DNA of 64,000 nt from Boswellia sacra (lineage: Eukaryota; Streptophyta; Magnoliopsida; Sapindales; Burseraceae): NCBI GenBank assembly GCA_013180625.2, contig SNVD02009648.1, forward strand, positions 124,001 through 188,000. Direction: 5' to 3'. The notes under the pieces were generated by a model, which saw nothing but the letters and a program-made list of their open reading frames with translations, did not search any database and was not told where the DNA came from. The translations under genes were made by a program, and so were the position numbers. This document shows, piece by piece, positions 1-12,393 of the stretch; within the stretch, counting starts at the first letter, position 1; every line of letters begins with the position of its first letter.

Positions 1-2098
1 ATGCAAATGGCATAGAAACTTGACTAGAAGACATATAAATTAGATTTGCTTGTGTTTTCATTCGGAAACTTTTTAATGCTAGGAGTTCGTGTTGCATGTT
101 GTCTTTACATGGAAGTTCGTGTTACAACATTTCATTTTTGGAAGTCACATTTGTTGATTGTAAGACATTTATTGTAGTTCGCTGCCAAAGAACATTTTTG
201 TCTGATAGGGATTCTGCAACTTCCAGGATGAAATTGCGATTTCCCCTTTGGTTAATCAAATTTAAGGAGGTCGATGCTTGTAAAATAATAATAATAATAA
301 ATATTGCACGTCATATTTTTGCAATTTCTGTGAAGTATTTAAAGATTTTTACTTCACCCGGATAGGTTTTCTTCCAAACTGGAAAAATTTGTAGAATATG
401 ACTGACAACTAAATTAGTTGTTCTATGTAGTATTCGATTAGCAACCCTTTAAGCTTATATGTTTTATGGTTTTTCTGTTCATTCTCCCTATGTTTCCAAG
501 TTTATGATCCCATCTAAGGGATTGTGTGATATGAATCTTACTTTTGTGATAAATTTGTCATTTTCCTAGTCTTTTCCATCATCTTGGGATTGATTTACAT
601 ATTTGGGTTGATTTTGTCTATTCTGATTAGGAAAAACACATAATGTTGCTTCTTTTCTGGGAGGGTTCTTGAGAGTAGTGATTTTTTTTTCATGATGACT
701 GCTAGGCTGATATTTAATTTGAACTTTAAATTATTTTTCAGGGTCATAATGTTGTAATTTTAGTTGGTAGACAACTTAACTTGTTAGGTGCTTAGCAGTT
801 TCAGAAGTTTTAATCCTTTTCTTTGGTAAGTTAGGATGCAGGAAGAACTGATGTGATGGGGTACCACGCGTATGGGCAATAGTGGCCTAGCTTTTTGAAG
901 AAGGTATTTTAAACATTTATTGACTCTATTAAATTATGTGATCTGGAATTGCAGAGGTATGTTACTGCAAAATGGAGTTTCTTGGCTAAAGCTCTTTTGC
1001 CCTATATCCTGTTTGGCTTAGAAACTTGTAAACTATCAGTGCTATCCCTTTTCTGATCTTTTTGCTGCTAACTCTGCAGTTCCAAACTTTTTGTTTTTAA
1101 ATTTTTTTCTTTGTGAAAATATGCTTGTGAGGTTTTAGTTGTTAGAACAGTTCGAAGTTTATCTTTTTAGCAGTTGTGGGCTTGGCAAATTGAGCTGTTC
1201 TCTTATATAATCAGTACGGAAAATTATACAGGCTTTGGTCATTGACTATCTGTGCTTTTTCTTCTGAAGTGATACCATATCTTGTTTTTATGAATAGAAT
1301 TTTGCAGGTTGGTTTAGAATGTTACCATGTGACGTAGCACGGTCAATGACTTCTTTAGGGTTAATGTAGTCTTTTTGATAATTTAATTATTTAGGGTTTC
1401 TTTGATTTGGGAATTTATCAGTTTAGGGCTCTTGACTTTTTCTAATTGACTCAAATTCCCAATGTCATCATTTATTTTTTACTATTTGTCATTAGGATTA
1501 AACTATTATAAATATAGGTCTTTCATTATTTGGTTCATATTTGATTATTGATGATATACTGTTGAATAATCAGACAGATTCTTCCTCTATTGTTCTTCTT
1601 TCTTTTCTCCCTATTAGTTTTCTTGGATTCTTGTTTTTGTAACAGGTACTTGATGACTGTGTGCCTGGTTTTTTGATAAGAAAAGATCCTTTGTGGCTTT
1701 GCATATTGTCTTTTGATGGTTACTTAATTTTTCAGTGCCTCGGTTTCTGTGTTGTAGAACTTCTTAACTGATAATCTTTGTGAACAAGATTTAGTTTTGT
1801 AATGTTTTGACTTTTGGTCTGCGTGTGTAAATCTATTAACTGTGTTACCCCACTTGTCATAAAGGGTGAAATTGGTTTTTTGATTGGAAACTGGTTGTGC
1901 AGTGTCTCAATTTCTTGTTTGTAGAGTATGTTAATGTTGGACAGAGTCTGCAGACTCGAAACCAGTCTGGGGCCTAGCTAAGAAATGTTTATCCTAGGGA
2001 ATATTTTACTTTGGAAATGATTGAGGAGTTTCTAGATAGGGAGACGTGGTCTTCTTTCAGGTGCTTGACTAAGACTAAGGAAGCCAATTTCTTGCGTC

Positions 2099-2141
2099 TA
2101 TATATATATATATATATATATCTCTGCGTGTGTGTGTGTGT
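2099..2141. repeat. (TA)n-(TG)n compound microsatellite
   Basis: About ten TA units are followed, after a short interruption, by about seven TG units. It lies in the presumed intron. Confidence 0.9.
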
Positions 2142-3380
2142 TAGTACTGCAGTTTCTTAAATGTATTCTGGCCATGCCAGATTGTATATATTTTCAAATA
2201 CGACGGTTGGGGTCTTTTGTTGTTAGTTACCACCATCTTTTTTTTGGGCTTGTGTTCTATATTCATTTTGTATTGCTCTTCTGATGATGATAGAATGTTG
2301 CTCTGTTTATATTGCATTGTAATTGCCTTTTTTCCTTTTTTCTAAGATTTTCCAATTTTTCTTGTCACTTAGTTTTTGGGTTTGCCAATTTTTGTCAAGC
2401 CGTGGACTAGTTTTGAATATATGCTTGCTAGATAAGGGAAAAGACACCCCTTTGAACTTACTTAGTTGGCAGTTATATCAGGAACAACTATTCTTGTTTG
2501 GTATTTTTGTTATCGTAGTTTTAATTTGTCATGAATTTGATACGTTTAACTCTAGGCTTTTTAGGAGCATTTCTGTTGTTTTTTCTCATATGAATCAGAA
2601 GACAGTTCTTAGAAATACATGCGATGAAAGCTCTCAGTTTTTCTATGAAATGAACTTGAAGATACATGTTGAACTTTTTGTTTTTATGTGTTTTTTTACT
2701 ATAGTTTCTTACATCATCTTTGTCTTTTATTGCTTATCGCTAGTTGGACAATTCCTTTGTAAATGAAAAGTCTAGAAAAGTTTCGGGTTTTTGGTTAGAG
2801 CTGAAATCTTCTGCAGACTGTTTTTCTCCTTTCATCTACCTCTGTTGAAACATGAAATGTAATAGAACCTAAGTTCTGTTTCCATCCAAAAGTTTAGATC
2901 ATTTTGGAAAAACATAACTTTTAAAGAATATTTGTATTATAAGAGTTGATCCCGAGTTTAAAACGTATGATCCATTCACTTATGTTGTGCAAATGATCAT
3001 CTTGACACTCTGTACTTAATATGTTTTGTTTCTCAACTTTTAAATAGTATTACCTCAAATGGGATGATGAGAAATAACTATACTCAGTGAATTTGTAGTG
3101 TCATAAAGGAATAGTGGATTAAAGAGAATAAAAATGTGGGCAGCTGGGTCATCTATATGTACATTTTATTTTTTAATTTCTTTAGTTTATAATTTTTTTT
3201 AAAGTAGAGATAATTTGATGGGGAAATTTGGTGACAAGGTTTTTCTTATTGCAATTCCCATTGTTATCTTTGTGGTTATTCACTTTGTGGGATATTTTTA
3301 CTCTAATTGATTCTCTTTCCAATAAAGTTCACGTAGCCACTTGCAGAAACTAGTCCCTATAATCTCAACTAACTTCCACT

Positions 3381-3533
3381 TTCCTTGTTAATTTTTTGTT
3401 CTTTCATGTTAAAGCAGAAAAACCAGACCACAAACCAAGTTCTATTATCCTTGATATTTCCTTGTTAATTTTTTGTTCTTTCATGTTAAAGCAGAAAAAC
3501 CAGACCACAAACGAAGTTCTATTATCCTTGATA
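3381..3533. repeat. 77-bp direct tandem duplication
   Basis: Two adjacent copies begin with TTCCTTGTTAATTTTTTGTT at 3381 and 3458. The period is exactly 77 bp. I see one internal substitution (C in copy 1, G in copy 2, close to the shared AAGTTCTATTATCC). Such near-identity suggests a recent slippage or unequal-exchange event in non-coding DNA. Confidence 0.92.
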
Positions 3534-4228
3534 AAGCATGTTGCCAACCCAAAATAAATTCCTTAATAAGCCATATATCTGTCTTAAAAAGCAAGTTTAG
3601 GCCATTAACATCTCAAGTGTGCCCTGCTTCCCAGCGATAGTGCCAGTTTCTGAAAGTATCTTTCTTGTTCTGTTTATAGAGCCTTTATATGCTGTTGTTA
3701 GAAGAATCTGTGCTTTTCTTCCTTTTTTAATTGGTTTCAAGAGGCATTGCCATGTTTGTTGCCTCTCTACATACTGCTTCCGTTTAGGTTGTGGCATATC
3801 TTTATAGGTCTTATCTTACCTGTTCTTCAATCATTGCCTGCAGAAAGAATAACTGTGATATCCTTTCAGGATAAAGTGGGTAAATTTTTTATGTCATTGC
3901 ACTTTGAATTTCCATTTAAAGTGCTCTAAAAGGCAAATTTGGTCTTGTCTAAATGCAGTGCAACAGATTGATTTCATTTTGATGCAATGGTTGAAGTAGT
4001 TTGTGCTGCTACATATAGAGTTTGTGCGTTCTATCTAGCTAGTTAATACTCTCTGATTTGTTTGCTTCTGTAATGTACATATTACTTCCCTCTCCATATC
4101 TACACCATGAATTCACCCTCAAATTGTCTTTATTGCCTTTTTAGTTGTAACTTGTGAGCTTATAGTGGTGTGTGAGAGGGATTAACGAATCATCATTGTT
4201 CAATGCCCTTGATATTGCAAAATTACAG

Positions 4229-7200
4229 GTCTTCTAAAGACTTCCCTGATATGCATAGCCTCATAATGCACGCTTACAACTCAGATAATGCTGAATTGCA
4301 TGTGGATCACTTGGGTTTTCATAAAGCTCTTTGCGTATTAATGGGGTGGAACTACTCAAAGCCTCCTGATAACTCTAAAGCCTATCAGTTGTTACCTCCT
4401 AGTGAAGCAGCTGCAAATCAGGATGATCTGATTATGTGGCCACCCACAGTGATAATTCATAATACAATTACGGGTAAAGGTAGAGATGGGCGCATGGAAG
4501 GATTGGGAAACAAAGCCATGGATAAAACAATAAGAGGTATAAAGCGCACCTTTATTTTTTTTATTGCTGTTGATGCCATGTACATTGGTACAGTTTCACA
4601 TATATTAGGCTTAGGTTGCCTGCTGCTAGGTTGTGCTTTATGTTTTTATGACAAGAAGGTTCTGATTATTATCATATAGTTATTATATTAAGCCAGCCCC
4701 ATTTTGTTAGAACACTTGTTTCTGAAACTATATATGCTCGATTTTGAAATGTAGAAAAGCATTTGAACAGGGTCTTTTTTTGGTTTTTATTATATTTATT
4801 TTATTTTTATTCTTGTATATGGTCACACACACAACATACACACACCCCATAGGTGGATGAGGTAGTTTTTAGAAGTTATAACTTACAAATTTAGTTCAAT
4901 CCCTTCCCCACCTCAATGTGATAGGGATTTGATTTTAAGACCTCTTGCACAACCGCAAGAGATTCAACCACGTGATTAGCTAGTAGCCACATTTATTAGA
5001 ATTTCTTAATGAAGGAACACGTACCTAGCTCTGCGTGGTGAATGTGCACATGTGCAGCAGACCCTTAGTGGGGGGTGCTTTATGACTTTGTTGAGATTTT
5101 CATGAACTCCTCTTCTTCTTCTTCTTCTTCAGCAACCTTGAGCCTTTATTTAATTTGTTATTAATTTTTACGGTCTGCTTCACTTTTCTTTGTTCACGTT
5201 ACGTGGGAGTAATTTAATTTATACTTGTTTTCTTACCACTTTCTATTGTATATTAAAACTAATTGCATTATGGTTCATTTGTGACATGGGGTTTTACTCT
5301 ATGCATGGGTACATATTGGGTCTTCTTGATGTATAAGCATAATGACTTCTTTGAGATCCTTAATAGTTTCTTAGTAATAATCCACCATGTTAACCTAGCA
5401 TTCCTCCAGTTTATTGTGCTAGTTATTAGAGCTTATTTTTGGGCTGTCTTAGTTGTGATGCTTCTCATGTTTGTTATAAGTTCTTTAGGGACCTTAATTA
5501 TTTGCAAAATTTACCTATTTATTGTTATCTGATCATCTTAATTGCACTGTTTGCTGTTCCTAAGCTCTTTATATTCCTTGGTTTGAGTAGACTATACTAG
5601 TTTCTTGGCCATTTCTGGTTTTCTGTAGCAGTCCTTGGTTTCATATAAACTATAGGGAAGTGCCAACCTTTATCACCTATTTTTGAAGAATTTCATATGT
5701 AACTTCACTAGGATTTTTATTTTTATTTTTATTTTTTGGCTACTTTGCTGAGCTGCAATTTAGAAGGTTCGTCAAGTTGTCTGCAACCCATTCAGCACTA
5801 TGTCACGGCCTTATTGTTTCACAAGCGGAGACCGTGCGGCCTTAGGTGCTAACACACTCCAAAGTGCACCTAAGTAAGCCTTATTTTGCTATAAGAGAGG
5901 TTCAAGCGAAAGAGAACAAGGACACGAGAGATTTGGGTGAGGAATATTCACTATACACTAGGTAGTTTACAAGGCTTGCAAGACTCTTGAATAGTTGAGT
6001 CTAGCATGAATTTGCATAGCTTTGCATGACTTGGCATGACTTGCTTTACAAATGAGGGTTCACCCTTATTTATAGGCAAGGACCTCCTCAACGTGTGGCT
6101 AACATTCCGTCACATGTCACTACCCTATTAGTGATCTAGAATTATCCTAAGATATTTACAAGCCTTACTTGGGGGCCAAGTAATTTTAGAGACATCCAAA
6201 AGTTGTTGGACAACACTGCACAACTCTACCATACACTAGACAACCCTAGATATCCTTAGAATATCTTAGACTCAAGATATTTTTCCAAGCTTTCGGAATC
6301 TTCTGCAGCCTTCTATCACCTTTTGCCACCTTTTAGACTCTTTCGGAGCCTTCTTGAGTCTTCCATGGCCTTCTTACGCCTTCCAGATCCTTCTGGACCG
6401 TTTCTGAATGTTCCTAATTGTCATGGAACCTTCCGGAAACTTTCAAAACATTACGTCCATTCTTTGCGCCTTTGAATTCCTGTCGACACGAGGATTCCAA
6501 CTCACTACAACACTTGCCCCCAAATCCCATTCTTTGGCGCGCTTCCGGGTAAGTTCAATGGAAAACCGGATGCGTGTCACGGGGGCGTGAAAATTGGCTG
6601 GGAAGGAAAATTTCTTTTCCTCTTTATTATTTTTACATGGGTGCTTCATAGTTGAGGCTGTAGACATCTTAATTTACTTTCAACTTTTTGGGGAAGTTTG
6701 TAAATGTTAAATCATAAAAAAAAAATTGGTGCAAGCAGTTGTAAGAGGTTACACCAGATTCCTTCTCTAGGTGGGTTTACTGGAAAGGGGACAAAAGGGA
6801 GCGGGAGGCCCACCATGTGATAGCTAACTGTATACACATATAGTTGGAGGCAGTAATGCCCTAGGTTGTTGTCAAATGTAGGCTATTTGGGGCACCAATT
6901 TCAATTGCTGAACCAAGGCTGTACAGGATTCAGCAAAAGACTCAAACTGAGCCTAGTGCAAAACTTCTGTTTAGGTAGAGGGGGCAACCCTTGAGCCATA
7001 ATCAAGGAGAAGGACTCGAAGCCTAACCCCTTAATTGTGGGGCTAAGCCATTTTTTTTTTAAATGATTGACTAAGCTATGCTTCTCTTGTTAAGTTGCAT
7101 ATTTAATATGTGATCTATTTAAGTTCTTCTTTTGTTGTTGAAGCCCCTGATACCAATCGTTTCCTATGTATTTATGTTTGATTGGCTTTGTTTCTCTGGT

Positions 7201-9235
7201 CAATGTGATAGTGGTTACAATACCCTGATTATGAGTATCTAGTGACTGCTACCCTTCATGCACAATGCAGAAGGATAGAAGTTGTCTGGTCACAGCTTGT
7301 ATTCTGTTGCTTCTTTACGTCATATTAGAGTAATTCAAACAGCCCCCTATGTTGCCTTTTAATAAATTAGTGGTATTACTGTTGCTTTGCTACTGTTATA
7401 GCTAGGTAACCAATGTTCGGTGGAAATCAGGAATCTAGAAACTCTAGTGTTCTATCACTCATGGCATGGTTACATGTCTGATGTAAATAATGGCAAGAGC
7501 AATCAATTTGGAGCTTTTGAATATTGCTGCTGTCCCAGTTCAACAGTTACATGCCCTTTGCTTCCTGTATTACTGTTTTATGCTGTTGAGTATTTAAAGT
7601 TTTCAATTATTCAATGCCAAAAGAAGTCAGAGATATGTGTTCTGACATTCCAGATCAAGCTGACTATTCTTATCCACTTGTTAATAGTGCATTAGCTGTA
7701 TAATATTAGTTGTAATTTTATACATTAATCTATAAAATCGTGAACAGATTACAGGTTATCAAGTATTAATACTGTTGCCAATCATATCTGAGTTTAAACC
7801 TGCAAAATGGATTTATAGTGGTAAAAAGCCAACCTGAAATGAATTTGCCAATTTTTGGTGTGTTTGATTAGCTACTTTAACCTTTTTGGCAAATCTTATT
7901 TCCCTAAACTCGACTCCTTGCCAACCTTGTCTTACATGTGAACAAAGCTAAGTGTTGGCAGTGGGTCCCTTGGGACTTTTGTGATTTGTGTGGGTTAGAT
8001 ATACATTCCACAAGATATTAAAACTATAAGGTTAAAGCTTCTTTCTGGTACATTTAGACACAACTTTAGCTTTCTAGAAGACCAAAATTTAACAGTTTTC
8101 TTTAGTGGAAATTTGTATGCAATGAATGCAAGAGTTAATAGTCTTAACTTTTTGTGTTGGGTGTTCCAACTATCTCTTGTGATTCATAGGTTATAAATGC
8201 ATGGAGTATAATTTGTTTGATTTAAATTTAAGTCATCATCACATAAATCATCATAATAGTTTTCAACAATCAATGAACCTAATCAACAAAGATACATCTT
8301 GCCTAGAAAGCTTGCATAAGAAAGTTTATTATGATGATTTATGTGATGATGACTTAAATTAAATCTAACAAGACGTCCCACTTGTGGAAGATTGGTAGTT
8401 GAGAAAGTATACTGGTATTTGGGGTAAAAATATATCTAGTATATTTGCGACTTAAACGATTGATGAACTTTTTCATTGCATAACCTAGAAAATAAATTAT
8501 TAATATCAAGAGTTTTTGGAACTATTTATATTTCTAAAAGAATAATGATACTCTTTCTAAATTGTATCCCAAATAATGTGTATTTAATATAGGTTTGTCA
8601 AGTGGACGATGTGATGATGTAATGAGTGATGCGATAGCTTTTAATTTCATGTCATGTCATTTGTTATGCATGATTTTGGGATAACTTTTGGGATATGTAT
8701 CACTATTTCTAAAATTCACTTGAGCCTTTGACATACAATAACTTTGGTGAGCTTTTTGTTTGTTTTCCAAGTATTAAAAATGATTCCATTGTTGACAAGT
8801 ATTATGTTTAAATTCTATGAACATCGTTGTTGTCAGAGTCCATTTTTATAACCAGAATGCTTGGTTCTTTCATGTAGGGACCTAAAACTAAATATCAATG
8901 TATATAAATGCTCATTTGTATTAAGACTTTTCAGAATTTTGGATTTTGTTGTGCAACTTAACTTACTTGTTCACTCTTGGCTGACATGGATTAGAAGTCT
9001 GCTATTGTACATAGATTTTTGTTAACGTGCTTTTATTATTTTAACTTGTTCGATCCTTGATGGCAGACATGAGTTCCATCAAGTTATAGGGGTTGTGGGG
9101 TGCTTCACTGTAATTTTCTGATTGTTGTATGCTACTTTCATGTATTACTGCATAAAGTTTTTCCCAACCTCCATCATTTGGAAATCATTTTCCTTTTCTT
9201 CCGGAATTGAAATGTTGGCTTGTAATTATGAAGGC

Positions 9236-9317
<82 letters not shown>

Positions 9318-9952
9318 ACATATTTCCTCGATTGATTCTAAACAATCCAGCCATCTTTTTTTTTTTTTATTGCATTTCCTATCAGTATTGGTGGTTCATG
9401 GAATTTCTTATGGGCATCAGTAACTTCCAGAATATAACTCTATGGCCTAAATCATTGCTGTGATATATTACCAAGTGCGGGTCCTTATGGATTCATTATT
9501 CTCTACATATAGTCCTGATGGACTCATAGTATAATCAACTTCAAACAGTAAAGTTCTTTTGACACCTTCTATTGTTTCTTTTTGATACATCTTCAGATCT
9601 CGGTTTTGGAAGTGGCAAGTCAAAATCATTATATGGAAGAGAGGGTCATCTGGGCATCACTCTTGTAAAGTTTGTGGGTGACCAATCGGGGCTGAAGGGT
9701 GCTGTGCAGTTGGCAGAATACTTTGAGAAGGACAATCGTGGGCGTAAGGTCTGGGCCCGTGTACAGCCTTTGGTGTTAGGCAAGGATGATGATAACAATC
9801 CAAGTCTTGTGAAGGTGGATCAGAGGACTGGTGAGAAAAAGAGGATCTTATATGGCTATCTTGGAACTGCAAGTGATCTGGACAAGGTTGATTTTGAAAC
9901 AAGGAAGAAGGTTGTAATTGAGAGCCAGAGGGAAATCAGCTCATCCAAGTAG
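4229..9952 (+). CDS. XS-domain protein (SGS3-like RNA-binding domain), last two exons
   Basis: Exons 4229-4536 and 9597-9952 join across a GT-AG intron (4537-9596) in matching phase, the first exon contributing one base of an Asp codon. The product reads through an XS domain: motif LIMWPPTVIIHNT, then GREGHLGITLVKF, then an AEYFEKDNRGRKVWA segment, ending at TAG 9950-9952. XS is the RNA-recognition-type domain of SGS3 and the FDM/IDN2 proteins, which act on double-stranded RNA in plant silencing. No XH domain follows, and the protein stops soon after XS. This resembles the XS-only protein At3g22430, whose Arabidopsis neighbours are also homologues of the next genes here. The start codon is outside the window or unrecognised. 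The family is secure. A silencing role is inferred from the domain only. Confidence 0.86.
5801..6512 (-). mobile_element. Truncated LTR retrotransposon end (LTR plus polypurine tract), minus orientation
   Basis: Read on the minus strand, the segment starts TGTTGTAGTGAG and ends CCGTGACA, the TG...CA form of an LTR, about 712 bp long. Just before the LTR start on that strand is a purine tract TGGGATTTGGGGGCAAG (6513-6529), as expected for a polypurine tract at a 3' LTR. A clean minus-strand TATA box, TATAAATAAG, lies at 6065-6074. That position would place U3 at about 440 bp. The flanks (CACTA and CTTGC) do not form a target duplication, so this is more likely a truncated element than a solo LTR. 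No second copy occurs in the window, so the family is unknown. Confidence 0.5.
8219..8364. repeat. Short foldback (MITE-like hairpin) in the intron
   Basis: Arms at 8219-8258 and 8328-8364 are nearly perfect inverted complements. The core AAGTCATCATCACATAAATC is matched by its complement, with one extra A in the left arm. They enclose a loop of about 70 bp. RNA transcribed through it would form a hairpin of about 38 bp. No clear target duplication was found. Confidence 0.88.
9241..9315. repeat. (CT)n-(CA)n compound microsatellite
   Basis: About 25 CT units are followed directly by about 12 CA units, roughly 280 bp upstream of the last exon of the XS gene. It is likely polymorphic. Confidence 0.95.
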
Positions 9953-11707
9953 TTTGTGTATATTATAAGGTAAATATATCTATATCTGTATCGTTGCTAT
10001 AATTTCGCATTTTTCTTATAATAGATTCCTGACGAATTTAAATTTTTGTTTGATAGATTGGGAGGTCGGGAGCTTTGACGTTGTTTGATTGCTAACATTT
10101 ATTTGAGGTTAAGATTTGGCATCTCGACGATTTATAATGAGATAATGCTTGTTATACATTGTTTGATGGCCTTTAGGGTCTCATTGATTAGTTTACTTCG
10201 GTTGTTACTCCTTTTCTCACTACAGTTGGTCACCTTTTGAGTGGATTATTGTGTAACAGTGCCCCGTGTGCCTATGCAAAGCTCATAAATAGCTTGGATC
10301 TAACTAAGAGCACGTCGAATAGGAAAAACAAATGTGGCTGACTTCTGTACAGGTCTTGCCAAACTTAACAATCTACTTTAATTTGTGTTAAGAAGTATGT
10401 TAGCGAAAATTTTCTTCACGCTGTGATTTTAGGATAGTTAACCCCAAGTAATCATAATGTTATGAGATTGTAAAATCACTGAGAAAAAAGAATTAAAAAA
10501 TAAATAAATAAACTCCTTCAACGATTTGCATTCTGGGTACAGATTACGTTAGTCAGGCCCTTATTGGATTGAGGCTAGTTGTGTAGTGCTGCGACTGCCC
10601 TCAAATAGAAATGTTAACGTACTAGAAGTGAAGAACAGTGGGATGTTTTTACTGAGCTCGGTAGTGCATTACAGAGAGTAAGTTATTATTGGGCATGCCC
10701 TCTGATGTGTACCAATTCAATTTGCTTGTCTGTAAAGATCACGGGTCATCTTATCCTACCACCGAGTATCCTCTTTATGTTTTTATTTATTTTTCTATTT
10801 TGTTAATATTTTGAAGAAAATTGTTCTGAGCTATGCCTGGATGGTCCTTGTTCATCCTCTCTTCATGTCCTCATCTCATGTATCTGCGTGCCTGCCTGCG
10901 GCAATTAAAGTAATAACATCACAGTGGGTGAGAAGTCGCGAGGCCTCAATTATATGGATGTGATATCCACCGTTGTCCATTATCGCTGGAGGCTATAAAC
11001 CTAAGGCATGTGGCCCTGGCCCATGTTCTTCAACCTATAACAGTAAAGAAAACCATCAATATATTTGCATTTTGTAGGGGTTGAAATTGAAATATCATCG
11101 TGGGGATTGGTCTATTCCAGTTGATGATATCCTATCCTTTCATATTTAATTCCAGGCCCTTCTGATTATAACAAATTTGACTACGTTGTAATTGCAAAGT
11201 GGAAGTGGGGGCTAAATAGACATACATCAATCAAGATGATGAGATGCGTGTGCAATGCATGTTATCAAAGTGTAAAGACCAATCTAAATCCATTGGGCTA
11301 ACCCAACAGCACTAAACAATAAGTTCCATTTAAGAGCTTCCTTTGTTGCTCGTTAATGTCCCATAATATATAGACCGTCGATGAACCAAAAAATCTCTGT
11401 CATGATGACCTCAACTCTACCCATCCTACCAACACTAACATTCACATGGGCCCCCCTCCTCTAATTGCATAGCATTAATGGATTAGGGTTTGGCACCATC
11501 TCTTTGGCCATTTGTCGTAAACCTTTGCAAAATCTAATTAAATTGACATCCACTTTATTCAATGCTTTAAAAGAAAAAGAATGAGTAAATAACGTTGTCA
11601 CCTCATAGATTGGGTAAAATAGTACTCTCCCCAGTTTTTAAATTCTGTTAGCCAATAAAGACATCTATCCAAGAAAGAAATTAGAAGGATAGCAATGTGA
11701 GTGGTGC

Positions 11708-12393
11708 GACTTGAACCCGGGTTGTATATGAGAAGGGAGAATGTTAAAAACTCCAAGTTAAACCTTTAACAATGGAAAACTTTATGTTAATATATTAAAT
11801 ATCATTAAAACGTGCAACAACACATGTCTAATAATTAAAATTTGTACTATCATTTAGAAAAAACTTATTTAACATAACCTTTAAAAATAAAAATTTCACA
11901 AAATAAAATAGTACTTTATATATATATTTGAAAATTTTATTTTAATTTGAAAATTTTAAACTACCATTTTCTCCTTAAACTATTTAATTTTTAAATTAAA
12001 AAATCCAAGGAGAAAATGGTAGTCTAAATGGTATATATTTCGAATTAAAAATAAAATTAAAAAAATTAAACTATAATTTTTTTCTCAAATTTTCATTTTC
12101 AAATGTTATGCTAAATAATTTTTCTTTGCAAATGGTAGTACAAATTTAAAAACATTTAAACTATCATTTCTTTTGTGAAATTTATATTTTTAAAGGTTAT
12201 ACTAAATCATTTTTTTAGAAATGGTATATAATATTTAATTATTATTATTTATTATTTCTCAAATATGAGATATATTGTTGTAGATTTTAATTATATTAAT
12301 ATATTAATTTAAAACTTTTTATTGTTAAAAGTTTAGTTGAATGGTTTTAACACGCTCTTTTTTTTTTTTATGTGCAACTCGAATCTAAATATG
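11708..12393. mobile_element. Foldback element of about 0.69 kb with long imperfect inverted arms
   Basis: The left end (GACTTGAACCCGGGTTGTAT..., then TTAAACCTTTAACAATGG) is an imperfect inverted match of the right end (...TAACAATAAAAAG on the complement, ending in GCAACTCGAATCTAAA). Inner segments also pair: AACATAACCTTTAAAAATA near 11871 with its complement near 12187, and ACCATTTTCTCCTT near 11964 with AAGGAGAAAATGGT near 12008. Almost the whole element can fold back on itself. It has no coding capacity. Both outer ends resemble a tRNA B-box (GGTTCAAGTC type) when read outward, which may be chance. Confidence 0.75.

Larger units (their letters stand above)
1..4228 (+). other. Non-coding stretch, probably intron of the XS-domain gene
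   Basis: No convincing coding exon is visible here. The next coding sequence begins at a splice acceptor (AG at 4227-4228) and in mid-codon, so at least one earlier exon of the XS-domain gene lies to the left. Either it is outside the window or it is too short to recognise. The sequence is T-rich on the + strand, as plant introns usually are. It holds a short (TA)n/(TG)n microsatellite at about 2099-2141 and a 77-bp tandem duplication at 3381-3533. The short open frames here lack codon bias and known motifs. Confidence 0.6.
4537..9596 (+). other. 5.06-kb intron splitting the XS domain
   Basis: The donor is AGAG/GTATAA and the acceptor is TCTTCAG/ATCTC. The intron contains a reverse-oriented LTR remnant (5801-6512), a hairpin element (8219-8364), a CTT repeat near 5107-5131 and a long (CT)n(CA)n tract near the acceptor side. 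No other coding sequence is seen. Confidence 0.85.

Noticed and set aside
2323..2766. 147-codon open frame on the + strand
   Set aside because: Very Phe/Leu-rich because the DNA is T-rich intron sequence; no motif, and no ATG in good context.
5263..5532. 89-codon hydrophobic open frame, looking like a small membrane protein
   Set aside because: It lies in a T-rich intron, where hydrophobic codons arise by base composition; no homology recognised.
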